Shown in pieces: positions 44,130-52,755 of a stretch of DNA of 64,000 nucleotides. How positions within the stretch are numbered: position 1 is the stretch's first letter; every line of letters begins with the position of its first letter. The stretch comes from Saccharospirillum sp. MSK14-1. GTDB taxonomy: Bacteria > Pseudomonadota > Gammaproteobacteria > Pseudomonadales > Natronospirillaceae. The stretch lies in contig NZ_MIES01000026.1 in NCBI RefSeq assembly GCF_003054965.1, forward strand, positions 1,030,524 to 1,094,523. The letters are read 5' to 3'. Made by a program: the position numbers and the translations under genes. The notes beneath the pieces were generated by a model. It searched no databases, was not told where the DNA came from, and was given only the letters and a program-made list of their open reading frames with translations.

Positions 44130-45233
44130 ATGATGGAAAACTATTATGGGTTTTTCACCCAACACCCAGTGCTGCTACAACACCACAAGCAGTTTAATGA
44201 AGACATACATCGTCATCTGAGCGCGATGGATCATACGAGCGGCCCCACTGTACCCGATGAAGAGACGTTGCAGTTTATACAAGAGGCGATGTCTAAGGAG
44301 GTGCCGAGCGGTGTCGTGGTTACCATTGCTGAGAACCAAAACGCAGGCCCTCGTATTACGCCACCTCCCGATGTTTATGACGACCTGACTTTTGAGCCGG
44401 AAGAAGGCGTTCTGGTTGCGACCGATAAGCCGTCGCTGCCGGGGCGCGAGAATATTCAAGCTCGTATTTCCATGGTCCAAGCGTTCACCAATTACGACGG
44501 TTTGGACTCACAGCGCTTACAAAACCTCGCGGATGAGCAGAAAAAAGCCCGCTTTTCGCTGGCGGACACCCTGAACTATGCCGGTGTGTTTCAGGCGGGC
44601 GTGACTCGTTCGGTGGTTAACGGTGTGGTTGAAGTGGGTGATTTTACGGGCAACCTGAACACTCGGGGGTTGGCTGTTGAGGACCCGTTAATCTATGACT
44701 TTAGTAAATCACTGATAGGCAAACATAAGGATAACAGTCAGGTTAATCTGTCGGTTACGACGGCGTCAGGGAATAGCATTGAGGTGACCGTTTCGATTAA
44801 AGAAGCCTTTAATACAAAAACGGCCGAAGGTGCACAACGCAACCTGAATGTCTCTTTTCAGGCATCCTCAGAGTTGACTGACGAAGAAGCGACGGCGCTA
44901 AATTCGCTGGTCCAATCACTCGACCCGCTCATTTATGGTTTTAATAAGAATAAATATGTTACCGATTCATTAGTTGATTCTTATGCAGCTAGGATCGGTG
45001 ATTTAAGCGACATCTTCAGCGATGTTGATACGCAGTTTACTTACCGTGGCTACATAACTGAGAAAACCATTTCGCTGACTTCCGAACAGTCTGGTTTGAA
45101 GGTGGCAACAGACGAGAAGAATATGTCGCTCTATTATCAGACAGAGTATTTCGTAGCTAATAATACGGCGATCGCCTTTGGCAAGAGCAGTGAGGTTGGA
45201 TTCGATTATTTTGAAAGTCTGTTTGATCGGTAA
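44130..45233 (+). CDS. Hypothetical protein
   Basis: 367 residues, no signal peptide, tandem ATG codons after GGGAGG. A Pro-rich segment near 90 precedes a domain of alternating beta strands (about 200-250: V-N-L-S-V-T-T-A-S-G-N-S-I-E-V-T-V) and an acidic helix S-E-L-T-D-E-E-A-T-A-L-N-S-L-V-Q-S-L. That order faintly recalls DUF5610-type proteins but I cannot assign it. No clear operon partner. Confidence 0.7.
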   Translation: MMENYYGFFTQHPVLLQHHKQFNEDIHRHLSAMDHTSGPTVPDEETLQFIQEAMSKEVPSGVVVTIAENQNAGPRITPPPDVYDDLTFEPEEGVLVATDKPSLPGRENIQARISMVQAFTNYDGLDSQRLQNLADEQKKARFSLADTLNYAGVFQAGVTRSVVNGVVEVGDFTGNLNTRGLAVEDPLIYDFSKSLIGKHKDNSQVNLSVTTASGNSIEVTVSIKEAFNTKTAEGAQRNLNVSFQASSELTDEEATALNSLVQSLDPLIYGFNKNKYVTDSLVDSYAARIGDLSDIFSDVDTQFTYRGYITEKTISLTSEQSGLKVATDEKNMSLYYQTEYFVANNTAIAFGKSSEVGFDYFESLFDR

Positions 45234-45367
45234 AAACGAAGAAACAGAGCGTTTTAAATGTTAATTTTTAATTGGATAAACCGTTAAGAGTCGTTAAGAA
45301 ACAAGCATTTAATTGTACTGCAAACTCAACACCTAACAGCGTGCGGACAGTGTCGACACCAATGAGA

Positions 45368-45398
45368 TTGACTCTCATCTTACAAGTCGATAATTATT
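45368..45398 (+). promoter_or_regulatory. Possible promoter of 45425 gene
   Basis: TTGACT (45368-45373) and GATAAT (45389-45394) with a short 15-bp spacer, about 30 bp before the start codon. Plausible but spacing is poor. Confidence 0.3.
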
Positions 45399-45424
45399 GT
45401 TCCGCATCTAAAAAGGAGTGCAGT

Positions 45425-46909
45425 ATGAAAAAGGCTATTTCTACAATTGGTTTGGCGTTTGCCATGGGATTTCCTGTGGTGGCCAGTGCGGATGACTCAG
45501 CAGCGGCAGCTGTTCAGTTGCAGGCTGAGAACTCCATCAACAACCGGATTGCGATAACCGGTAAACAACTACCCTCTCAAATCTCCAGCGAAGTAACGAG
45601 TGAGTCGGCCATCAAGAATGTGACCGATGAGAGTATCACGCTCACGGGTATTCCTTCAGCAGAAACGGACGAGCAGGAAGCTCGTATCCAGAGCTTTTCT
45701 GCTCAAGCGGATACTCCCAGTCCACAGGTTTTCGACCCTGCGTATACGCCTATCTGTACTGAGCTCAGTGTGGACACCGTTTACACTTTAACGGGAACGG
45801 TAACCGGCGAATCCTACTGCTATTATTTTGCGGTGACCGATGACCCTGTGCGCATCGACAGTGTGTTGATTGGCCAGCAAGCGGGTAATGATCACGACGT
45901 TACCATCGCTCAGGACGACCCGAACAACCCTTACACCTTTCCAACGTCTTATAGTTCGGTTTATGTGGGTAACCACGATGAGCGTGTGTCTTTTGTGTCC
46001 GATGCCGGCCACTATTATTTCCTGATCGAAGCCGTTGAAAGTACGGGTGCAGCGTTTAACTTTGCGCTTCAGTCGATTGATAATTTTGACGAATACGAAG
46101 TTAACGATACGTTAGCGACGGCCACCGAGCTGGTTCACAGCGAAACCTTTACCGGCAACATCGACTCCGGTATTGACGAGGATTACTACACCTACACGAC
46201 GGTCGGGGAGAGCATCACCGTTGAAGTGACGCAGTACGACCCTAACCACAATCTGTTTGTGTCGTATGACGAAGGCGCCAGCTGGTCAATCATCAGTGGT
46301 AGTGGCCGCTTTGATCCGCCGACGGAGCCAGGTGATGTAATTACGTTTGGGGTCGCCTATGGCGGGTCGCTAAACCCGGCTAATCCTTACTCGATCACGG
46401 TTTATGACAATCGCGGATTGAAGATCAGTAAGTTAGTCGGTCTTATCGTTAACCTTCATTCGTCATCAGGTCAGAATTATCTGAACAAGACGTTGGGCAA
46501 TTACCGAGTTGACGGCTACCCTGTTAAGGGTGGTGTGCGAGGTCATTACGTTCGGTTCTTTGGTCAGCTGAAGTTCCCTTATGATGAACCCGCTCCCTAT
46601 ATGGATTTCATCTTCGACTATACCTTGACCGAGGATGGCATTGGCCATTGGTTCCATGAAGTCGATGTGAAGTCGGATTCCGATGGTTTCTTTGAGATTC
46701 TTGTTCCGCTGAATGAATGTTCGAGCTTCAATACCTATACCCAACGGGTTCCGGGTGAAGACCCTGATATTCATTATAACTTCGACCTGGAGCGCTTCCA
46801 TATCCGGGCGGATACGGTAAACGGCGAACAGGTTTTGAATACGGCCAATGAATATTTCTTCAACCTCTGCTCTGCCAGTCCGGGTGCTGATATCCTGGAT
46901 CCTTTGTAA
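45425..46909 (+). CDS. Secreted protein with PPC-like domain
   Basis: 494 residues; AAAAAGGAG before ATG 45425 decides the start, and a signal peptide (about 1-23, ending V-V-A-S-A) follows. Two bacterial pre-peptidase (PPC)-like beta domains are suggested: about 95-220 (Y-C-Y-Y-F-A-V-T-D) and about 225-330 (Y-E-V-N-D-T-L-A-T-A, D-E-D-Y-Y-T-Y-T). The remaining 160 residues show no known catalytic motif. Probably extracellular, substrate unknown. A strong terminator follows. Confidence 0.75.
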   Translation: MKKAISTIGLAFAMGFPVVASADDSAAAAVQLQAENSINNRIAITGKQLPSQISSEVTSESAIKNVTDESITLTGIPSAETDEQEARIQSFSAQADTPSPQVFDPAYTPICTELSVDTVYTLTGTVTGESYCYYFAVTDDPVRIDSVLIGQQAGNDHDVTIAQDDPNNPYTFPTSYSSVYVGNHDERVSFVSDAGHYYFLIEAVESTGAAFNFALQSIDNFDEYEVNDTLATATELVHSETFTGNIDSGIDEDYYTYTTVGESITVEVTQYDPNHNLFVSYDEGASWSIISGSGRFDPPTEPGDVITFGVAYGGSLNPANPYSITVYDNRGLKISKLVGLIVNLHSSSGQNYLNKTLGNYRVDGYPVKGGVRGHYVRFFGQLKFPYDEPAPYMDFIFDYTLTEDGIGHWFHEVDVKSDSDGFFEILVPLNECSSFNTYTQRVPGEDPDIHYNFDLERFHIRADTVNGEQVLNTANEYFFNLCSASPGADILDPL

Positions 46910-46925
46910 GACTATTACTTGACCG

Positions 46926-46956
46926 AAAGGGCCGGTTTATTCCGGCCTTTTTTGTT
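46926..46956 (+). terminator. Rho-independent terminator
   Basis: A stem of about 10 bp around GGCCGG/CCGGCC with loop TTTATT and a T-run, 17 bp after the preceding stop. Confidence 0.85.
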
Positions 46957-47045
46957 AAGAAGCACCATCCATGGGTTAGTACTGTTTGACAGTTCGAGTG
47001 AGGCGATATACTGAGCGCCACCGCATAGAAGAAAGCTGTCTACCA

Positions 47046-47663
47046 ATGAGCAAATACAACGATCAGTACTACATCGTTTTTAACCGATACAACAAAGACA
47101 CACTCTATTTAACAACACATGCCAGAACCGGTCGCCGCGACGGAGTGGGCAGTGAACGCCTAGTTGGTAACAAACCTTACTTCCTGTGCAATGCCTATCG
47201 GGAAAAAGACACGCAGGAAGGGATTCGCAGACCGGTACAGCAGGCTCATCTGTATGATACCTATCCGGTCGTCGTAAATGACGTGCGTGAGTCGATTCGT
47301 TGGGTTGAGAACGACCAGCTTCAGTTTTATCCGGCCGTTATAATTGATGACGACGATAAATGGCTGGAAAACTACTGGATTATGAACGTGCATGCCGCCA
47401 TCGATTGCCTGGATTTAGAAGCCTGTGATATCGATGACGAAGAGGACGATGAGCTTTGTAACAGCATTGATCGATACAGCTTTGACGATGCCAAGCTCGA
47501 TGCCATTCCGGAACCACAACGATGGGTGATCAAAGTTAAAGGCGGTGATGTCGACTACGTCTTCTTTCACGAGAAAGTTGTCGAGCAATTTAACAGTGCC
47601 GGTGTGAATACGCTGAGATTCATCAAGGTATCAGATTGGGAAATGGGCGTTCAATTCCAGTAG
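47046..47663 (+). CDS. Imm11/DUF1629-like protein, orphan
   Basis: 205 residues starting M-S-K-Y-N-D-Q-Y-Y-I-V. The block Y-W-I-M-N-V-H-A-A-I-D-C-L-D (about 108-121) and the end R-W-V-I-K-V... F-F-H-E-K-V-V-E-x-F-x-x-A-G-V-N-T-L-R-F fit the Imm11/DUF1629 immunity family, which protects against polymorphic or type VI toxins. No toxin lies beside it, so it may be a stand-alone guard. The start is inferred; longer in-frame sequence upstream has no ribosome site. Confidence 0.72.
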   Translation: MSKYNDQYYIVFNRYNKDTLYLTTHARTGRRDGVGSERLVGNKPYFLCNAYREKDTQEGIRRPVQQAHLYDTYPVVVNDVRESIRWVENDQLQFYPAVIIDDDDKWLENYWIMNVHAAIDCLDLEACDIDDEEDDELCNSIDRYSFDDAKLDAIPEPQRWVIKVKGGDVDYVFFHEKVVEQFNSAGVNTLRFIKVSDWEMGVQFQ

Positions 47664-47895
47664 CCTCGGCGGTGCTAATCTTGGCTAAATCATCGTCGTA
47701 TAACGGTGATCATCATTCTGCGAAAAATTGCCAATGCACTGACTCATAATTGGCTTGCAGCTTGTCGATGTTGATCGTAGCGGAACCGCTTTAGTAGTCA
47801 TAATCCTAGAAAAGTTCAAGTTCAGACAGGTCACCCTTGACTTATATAGGATGTTCAAGAGTGACATTTCTCTTATGAGTGTTTTATTGTAACCA

Positions 47896-49497
47896 CTAAG
47901 GCGTTTCATCAATAAAGCGCCTTACCGCTTCTAAAAAAACCTTAGCGGCTGGTTCTCTGCCAAGCAGCGAATGGTTACTGGTGTCGAGACTCAGGAACTC
48001 GGCATTCGGAATCTGAGCGGCTAATTGCAGGCCATTACCAATGGCGACTTGCTGATCTTCGCGTGAGTGAATCACCAAGGTTGGAACGGTGACCTTTTGC
48101 AATAGATCACGAACATCAATTTGGTCGAAATTGGACAGCAATCGGGCCGCATTTTCGGGCGATGTTGTTGATCGTTGGAATTCACTGTACCAAGCTGTTT
48201 CTGTGGTGTTGGCGTTGGGAATATAGACCGACGAAAAGATTTGCCGATAGGCCGGGTTGTCCCGCGACCAGCCGGTTTCCGCCAGTGTAATCAATGCTTG
48301 CTTTTCGCGTTTTGTGTTTTCGTTGGCATTCAATCCGGCGCTGACGGCATAGCCGCCAAACAACACCAGATGAGACACTTTCTGTGGGTGTTTTACCGCG
48401 TAGGCAATGGCAACAGCGGCACCTTGAGCGATGCCCAGCAGGGTAAATTGATTGAGCTGGTTGGTATCGACAACGGTTTTCAGGTCGTTAACGGAGGCGT
48501 CAAAAGATAAGTCTTCAACGTCCCACTCTGAGAGGCCACTGCCGCGCTGATCATAACGGATAAACCGATGGTCGGTGGCGAGGTCGTGAAACAGCGGGCT
48601 CCAGACGGGTGCATCCCAGTCGTAATCGATGTGGTTCGGCCAGCTGGCTACTTTGACAATGGGAGCGCCAGTACCGGCGGACGCATACGCAATACGGACG
48701 TTATCTTGGGTGGTACAAAACCCGATCTTTTGTTTCAGGTTCTGATTTTCATGCGCTTCGACTTCGACGTTTGAATGGCCGCGAATGGTACCATCGATGC
48801 TGTCTTCATCGCGTTTTTTATGTGACCAGGCAATGCCGGCCGAACGGAGCCTCGCTGCGAAATCGGTCGCCAAATTCTCCATCTCTTCTTTCATACCCAA
48901 GGATTCCAGCAGTGTCATAACACGAGTGCCAGCGGCTGGATTGAACGGTTCGACTTCCAGTCTACGTCGAGCCCACTTTAATCGCTGCGTTGCATTTAAC
49001 TCTGGGTGTGTGGATAGCCTCATTAAGACTCGGGCATGCAGAAGAACAGCATCATGCCGTTTGATCATCAGCCATCTCTGATACCGTTCCTGGTCGGGCA
49101 GTTCGGTGCCATCTAAAAACGTTTCAGCGAGTGAGTCGCCAATGCTTTCCAGTTCCTGAATCGTGGTAAACGGGTCGTTAATCTTGAGTTCTATCTCCTG
49201 TATGTCGATAAACACATCATCAGTGAGCAGTGATACCCGGTCTCTATTGGTGACTAAACGTTCTTTGTTGGTCTGATTGACTAACGGCCTTATTTTGCTG
49301 AGCGACCAGCGTAGGGTGCTTCGAGGATCATTGGGCTCTTTCCAGAACAATTCACAGAGATGATCTCGCCGGAATGATTTGTCAGCCATGGCCAGATAAG
49401 CGAGTAAGGCCCGGGTTTTTTTTGAGCGTGGAAGGTCAAGTTGTTGGCCGTTCTGGAACAGAGTGAGTCCGCCCAGAGTTTTGATGGTCAATGTCAT
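47896..49497 (-). CDS. SARP-type regulator fused to alpha/beta-hydrolase domain lacking Ser
   Basis: 533 residues. About 1-225: a winged helix (L-G-G-L-x-L, S-K-K-T-R-A-L-L-A-Y-L-A, L-F-W, R-S-T-L-R-W-S-L-S-K-I-R) and a bacterial transcriptional activation domain, as in SARP proteins. About 255-530: an alpha/beta hydrolase with G-S-G-L-S-E, the acid D in S-R-E-D-Q-Q and H in S-N-H-S-L-L-G. The nucleophile elbow reads G-I-A-Q-G: the serine is Ala357. It is therefore more likely a ligand-sensing regulator than an enzyme. Divergent from the GS-like gene. Confidence 0.85.
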   Translation of the reverse strand: MTLTIKTLGGLTLFQNGQQLDLPRSKKTRALLAYLAMADKSFRRDHLCELFWKEPNDPRSTLRWSLSKIRPLVNQTNKERLVTNRDRVSLLTDDVFIDIQEIELKINDPFTTIQELESIGDSLAETFLDGTELPDQERYQRWLMIKRHDAVLLHARVLMRLSTHPELNATQRLKWARRRLEVEPFNPAAGTRVMTLLESLGMKEEMENLATDFAARLRSAGIAWSHKKRDEDSIDGTIRGHSNVEVEAHENQNLKQKIGFCTTQDNVRIAYASAGTGAPIVKVASWPNHIDYDWDAPVWSPLFHDLATDHRFIRYDQRGSGLSEWDVEDLSFDASVNDLKTVVDTNQLNQFTLLGIAQGAAVAIAYAVKHPQKVSHLVLFGGYAVSAGLNANENTKREKQALITLAETGWSRDNPAYRQIFSSVYIPNANTTETAWYSEFQRSTTSPENAARLLSNFDQIDVRDLLQKVTVPTLVIHSREDQQVAIGNGLQLAAQIPNAEFLSLDTSNHSLLGREPAAKVFLEAVRRFIDETP

Positions 49498-49577
49498 AGT
49501 GAGTCCCGCAATGATGTGTGTAAAGGCTCTTAAAACCAGTCTTTGTTCAAACGAAGGCGTCGAAATACCACGATTTT

Positions 49578-49596
49578 TTAAACGTTTAATTAAACG
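49578..49596. promoter_or_regulatory. Overlapping palindromes in divergent region
   Basis: TTAAACGTTTAA (49578-49589) overlaps the perfect 14-bp palindrome CGTTTAATTAAACG (49583-49596). They lie between the SARP-hydrolase regulator and the GS-like gene and are the natural candidate for that regulator's binding site. Confidence 0.5.
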
Positions 49597-49777
49597 ATCC
49601 TAAGTTATCGTCGTTCAGGTCAGAGTCATCTTTGACAGCAAAGGAATGGCGGTAGAAGGAGGGTTATCGAGGTTTCAAGAGCCAACGTTGCAGGGAAGCT
49701 CACGGATTAAAACCATTCTTACTCAAAAAAATGCTGTAAGACAACCCGATTTAAATGGACTGACAGTGGAGCAGAAA

Positions 49778-50827
49778 ATGACGAAACATCATCGCAGTGG
49801 TATTTGCTCAGTCGATTATTTATGGGTCGATGGAAATCGCTATATCGCACGCCTGAAAAGTAAATCACGTGTTCTTGCACTGCCCGATGTTCCCGACCTA
49901 GTACACTTTCCGGCCTGGACATTGGACGGCAGCCTTACCGGTCAGGGTGACAGCGAAGAACTTATTCTCAATCCGGTCAGGTGGTATCTGAACCCCTTAA
50001 AAGCAGGCCGTCATTACCTGGTTTTGTGTGAGGTAAACGATGTCACCGGTTACGCTCATTTTGGCAACCATCGCTCGGGGTTACGGTTGCTTTTGCGTAC
50101 TGCCGACATTGCTGCGCACCAGGTATGGATAGGCCTGAGCCAGCAGTACAGCCTGTTGCAAATAAGTGATCTGGCCGACGGCAGCGTTGGCCGTGTTCAG
50201 GAAGAATGCCAGGAACAATCGAGTCTTCATGCCTTGATTGCGGACGCTCATGCAACCGCCTGTTTGGAGGCTGGCCTGCATTTGCACAGTTGGCATTTGG
50301 TGCCCCACCTACAACTCCCGGTGTTTCAACTCGGTATGCGCAGTGATGACGATGACTGTGACCCGCTGAAAGTAAGCGATGATTTGTGGGTTGCGCGTTA
50401 TCTGCTGGAGCAACTGTCAAGCATTCATCATCAAACCGTTATTTACGATCATTTGGCGACGCCGGCTTCTTTGAGTCTCAGTGTTTCTACCCTGAACACG
50501 CGTGATAAATCCGCGGGTATGGCGGCCATGCTGCGTATTATTGCTGTGTTGGAAATGCTGGAGGTTGTTGACAAAACAAGTCGCGAATTTAAACACCAGT
50601 TTTTCCCGTCTGAAAATTTTGAGTCGGGTTACACCAGTCGAAAAGCTGCGTTTCGTATTCCATCCCAGGTCGTTTTGGCGCGGCGTGGTCATTTGGTGGA
50701 TCAGCGGCCTCGGGCCAAGGCCGATCCATATCGCCTTGTTCAGTATTTACTGGGCAGTCTGAGAGTCAGTGATTTTAGTACTGATCGTCGATCAGAGAGC
50801 TTGAGTCAAATACAAGTGAGTATCTAA
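49778..50827 (+). CDS. Degenerate type II glutamine synthetase homologue
   Basis: 349 residues, the size of eukaryotic-type (GSII) glutamine synthetase. ATG 49778 is chosen because GGAG lies six bases upstream. Family blocks in order: Y-L-W-V-D-G and L-K-S-K-S-R-V-L (about 14-32), W-T-L-D-G-S-L-T-G-Q-G-D-S-E (about 48-61), Y-L-V-L-C-E-V-N-D, L-W-V-A-R-Y-L-L-E (about 205), and near the end S-R-K-A-A-F-R-I-P then D-Q-R-P-R-A-K-A-D-P-Y (match G-x-S-I-R-I-P and D-R-R-P-x-x-x-x-D-P). The catalytic W-E-x-Q-V-G is P-V-F-Q-L-G and N-G-A-G-C-H is missing, so activity is doubtful. Confidence 0.8.
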   Translation: MTKHHRSGICSVDYLWVDGNRYIARLKSKSRVLALPDVPDLVHFPAWTLDGSLTGQGDSEELILNPVRWYLNPLKAGRHYLVLCEVNDVTGYAHFGNHRSGLRLLLRTADIAAHQVWIGLSQQYSLLQISDLADGSVGRVQEECQEQSSLHALIADAHATACLEAGLHLHSWHLVPHLQLPVFQLGMRSDDDDCDPLKVSDDLWVARYLLEQLSSIHHQTVIYDHLATPASLSLSVSTLNTRDKSAGMAAMLRIIAVLEMLEVVDKTSREFKHQFFPSENFESGYTSRKAAFRIPSQVVLARRGHLVDQRPRAKADPYRLVQYLLGSLRVSDFSTDRRSESLSQIQVSI

Positions 50828-50877
50828 AACTAAATAAATGTGCGCCATTTTGGTCAGGATATCGAGAGGGTTATGGC

Positions 50878-52515
50878 TTGAATTTAAAGTGGGATTTACG
50901 GGCATTTCTTTTGCGAATTGTAATGGCAGGTGTGATTTTTTTTTGTGCCGGATGTGAAACGCACCCTTATTCAGACGATACCTATCGCATTGGCGGTTTT
51001 ATTTCCGGGTACCAGCTGCCTGAAGGGCTGACAATCAGAAGTCAAAGTGGTGAAGTGATGGAAGTGGTTGGTCGTCAGTTTTCGTTTGATAAACAATTAA
51101 TGGATAACGACGTGTATTCGGTCACGATTGCAGAACAGCCTGATGTTCAGATTTGTAAGGTGATTAATGGCAGTGGGGTGGTTGATGATGCGCATGTTGA
51201 CGATATTGAAATCCACTGTCGCTCCTGGCTTATGGAGAAAACCTTCTTTAAAGAGAACTCAAGTAAAGCACTGTCATTAGCACTGGATAAAGACTCGAAC
51301 CAGCACACTGTTGCTGCCTGGCAAGAAGATAAGGGAGGCAGTCAGTCGGAAATTACGGTCAGACTGTATAAAGATAACGAGGAATACTGGTTTGGAAGTT
51401 TCGACATCAATCGTTCATCGAACGCCACCGACCCTCAGTTAAGTGCACAAGGCGAACGAGAGTTTGTGTTGGCGTGGGAGTCGTTGGATCTCAACGAGGC
51501 GTCGCCAACATCCCAAATACGGATTACGCAATATAACCCGGTAGAAAGTACGGGTCCGAATGTGTCTGTCAGCAGGCCAGGCTCGAACGCGACCGAGCCG
51601 GCAGTGGCATCCAATGACAATGCCGATGCTATTGTGCTTTGGAAGCAAGCCGATGAGAGCGGCACTCAACGGGTTTGGTCCAGCAGCAAAACGGACGCTG
51701 AAGGCTTGGGTTGGACATTGCCATCTTTGGTCAGTACCGATTCGGCCGGTGGTGACGTATCCCACCTTCAGGTAGCCATGAATCCCAATGGAGAAGCCGT
51801 TGCGATTTGGCTTGAACAAAACAATGAGGGCATCGACAAAGTACGCGCTAATTTCTACACCCCGGAGAACGGATGGCTCAACGTGCCATTTAATCTCAAT
51901 GCCGATTCACAAACCGATGCCTTGACGCCAGACCTGACGATCGATGGTAACGGCAATGTCGTCGCCGTTTGGGTTCAGCAGGGTAATGAGAAAACAACCC
52001 GCAGCGTGTGGATTAATACCTATGTTCCCGGTGTGAATAGGAATCAGTGGAATGTGCCTCGGGAACTGGAAGTCGAAGCGGCCGGAAACGCAGCATTGAG
52101 TCCTCAAGTTATGGCTTACAAAAGCACGCAGGCAATGGTTGTGTGGTCGCAGGATGACGGTACCGGTGTGAATCGTATCTGGGCCATGACCCACAGCCCC
52201 AACGGCGAATGGAGTGTTTTTGCACTCAGCAATATTACCGCTCAAATGGATGTGGAAGGCGCCGAGCAACCGCAGATTGCGCAAGACGACGATGGCAATG
52301 TCATTGTGGTATGGCGTCAATCCATCGACGGGAAAGCCTCCATTTGGAGCAATACCTATACGCCTGTGAGTGGTTGGGGAGACCCTGTGCAGATTGAAAG
52401 CACCAACGCCGATGATTCGACCGAGCCCTTGATAACGATGGGAAAAACCGGGCAAGCGGTGGTTATTTGGCGAAAAGAAACCAGCGGAGACTTGCTGTTT
52501 AATCGGTTTGAATAA
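50878..52515 (+). CDS. Putative lipoprotein with repeated beta-propeller-like segments
   Basis: 545 residues; TTG start with GAGAGGG seven bases upstream. Lipobox F-C-A-G-C with Cys at 26. From about 125 on there are six or so repeats of about 55-60 residues with W-x-Q/E-x-x-D/N, often A-V-V-W/I-W strands (for example V-V-A-V-W-V-Q-Q-G-N, M-V-V-W-S-Q-D-D-G, V-I-V-V-W-R-Q-S), which suggest a beta-propeller. Probably surface or periplasmic, function unknown. It lies 50 bp after the GS-like gene on the same strand. Confidence 0.78.
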   Translation: MNLKWDLRAFLLRIVMAGVIFFCAGCETHPYSDDTYRIGGFISGYQLPEGLTIRSQSGEVMEVVGRQFSFDKQLMDNDVYSVTIAEQPDVQICKVINGSGVVDDAHVDDIEIHCRSWLMEKTFFKENSSKALSLALDKDSNQHTVAAWQEDKGGSQSEITVRLYKDNEEYWFGSFDINRSSNATDPQLSAQGEREFVLAWESLDLNEASPTSQIRITQYNPVESTGPNVSVSRPGSNATEPAVASNDNADAIVLWKQADESGTQRVWSSSKTDAEGLGWTLPSLVSTDSAGGDVSHLQVAMNPNGEAVAIWLEQNNEGIDKVRANFYTPENGWLNVPFNLNADSQTDALTPDLTIDGNGNVVAVWVQQGNEKTTRSVWINTYVPGVNRNQWNVPRELEVEAAGNAALSPQVMAYKSTQAMVVWSQDDGTGVNRIWAMTHSPNGEWSVFALSNITAQMDVEGAEQPQIAQDDDGNVIVVWRQSIDGKASIWSNTYTPVSGWGDPVQIESTNADDSTEPLITMGKTGQAVVIWRKETSGDLLFNRFE

Positions 52516-52686
52516 TGAACCGTTATTGGCATGCCTTCAGTTGTCTTTGGGTGCAGTGCTCAAACAAAAACCAGATGAACAGTAAGGCTATATTGGTATT
52601 TAAGTTAGGCACCAATGAGGGCTGAACCTGTACTTTATTGACCCGAAGCAATACAAATTTATCTCAAATAAAAAATACTGTTAATC

Positions 52687-52705
52687 GCCATTGAGAATCA
52701 ATGTC
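52687..52705. promoter_or_regulatory. Fur-box-like site
   Basis: A 19-bp site with core ATTGAGAATCAATGTC matches about 13 of 19 positions of the Fur consensus and lies 50 bp before the TonB-receptor start. It predicts iron repression. Confidence 0.6.
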
Positions 52706-52755
52706 ATTATAGATTAGGATGCGCTCCAAATTACTAGAAGCGAGTAGTCCATCCC

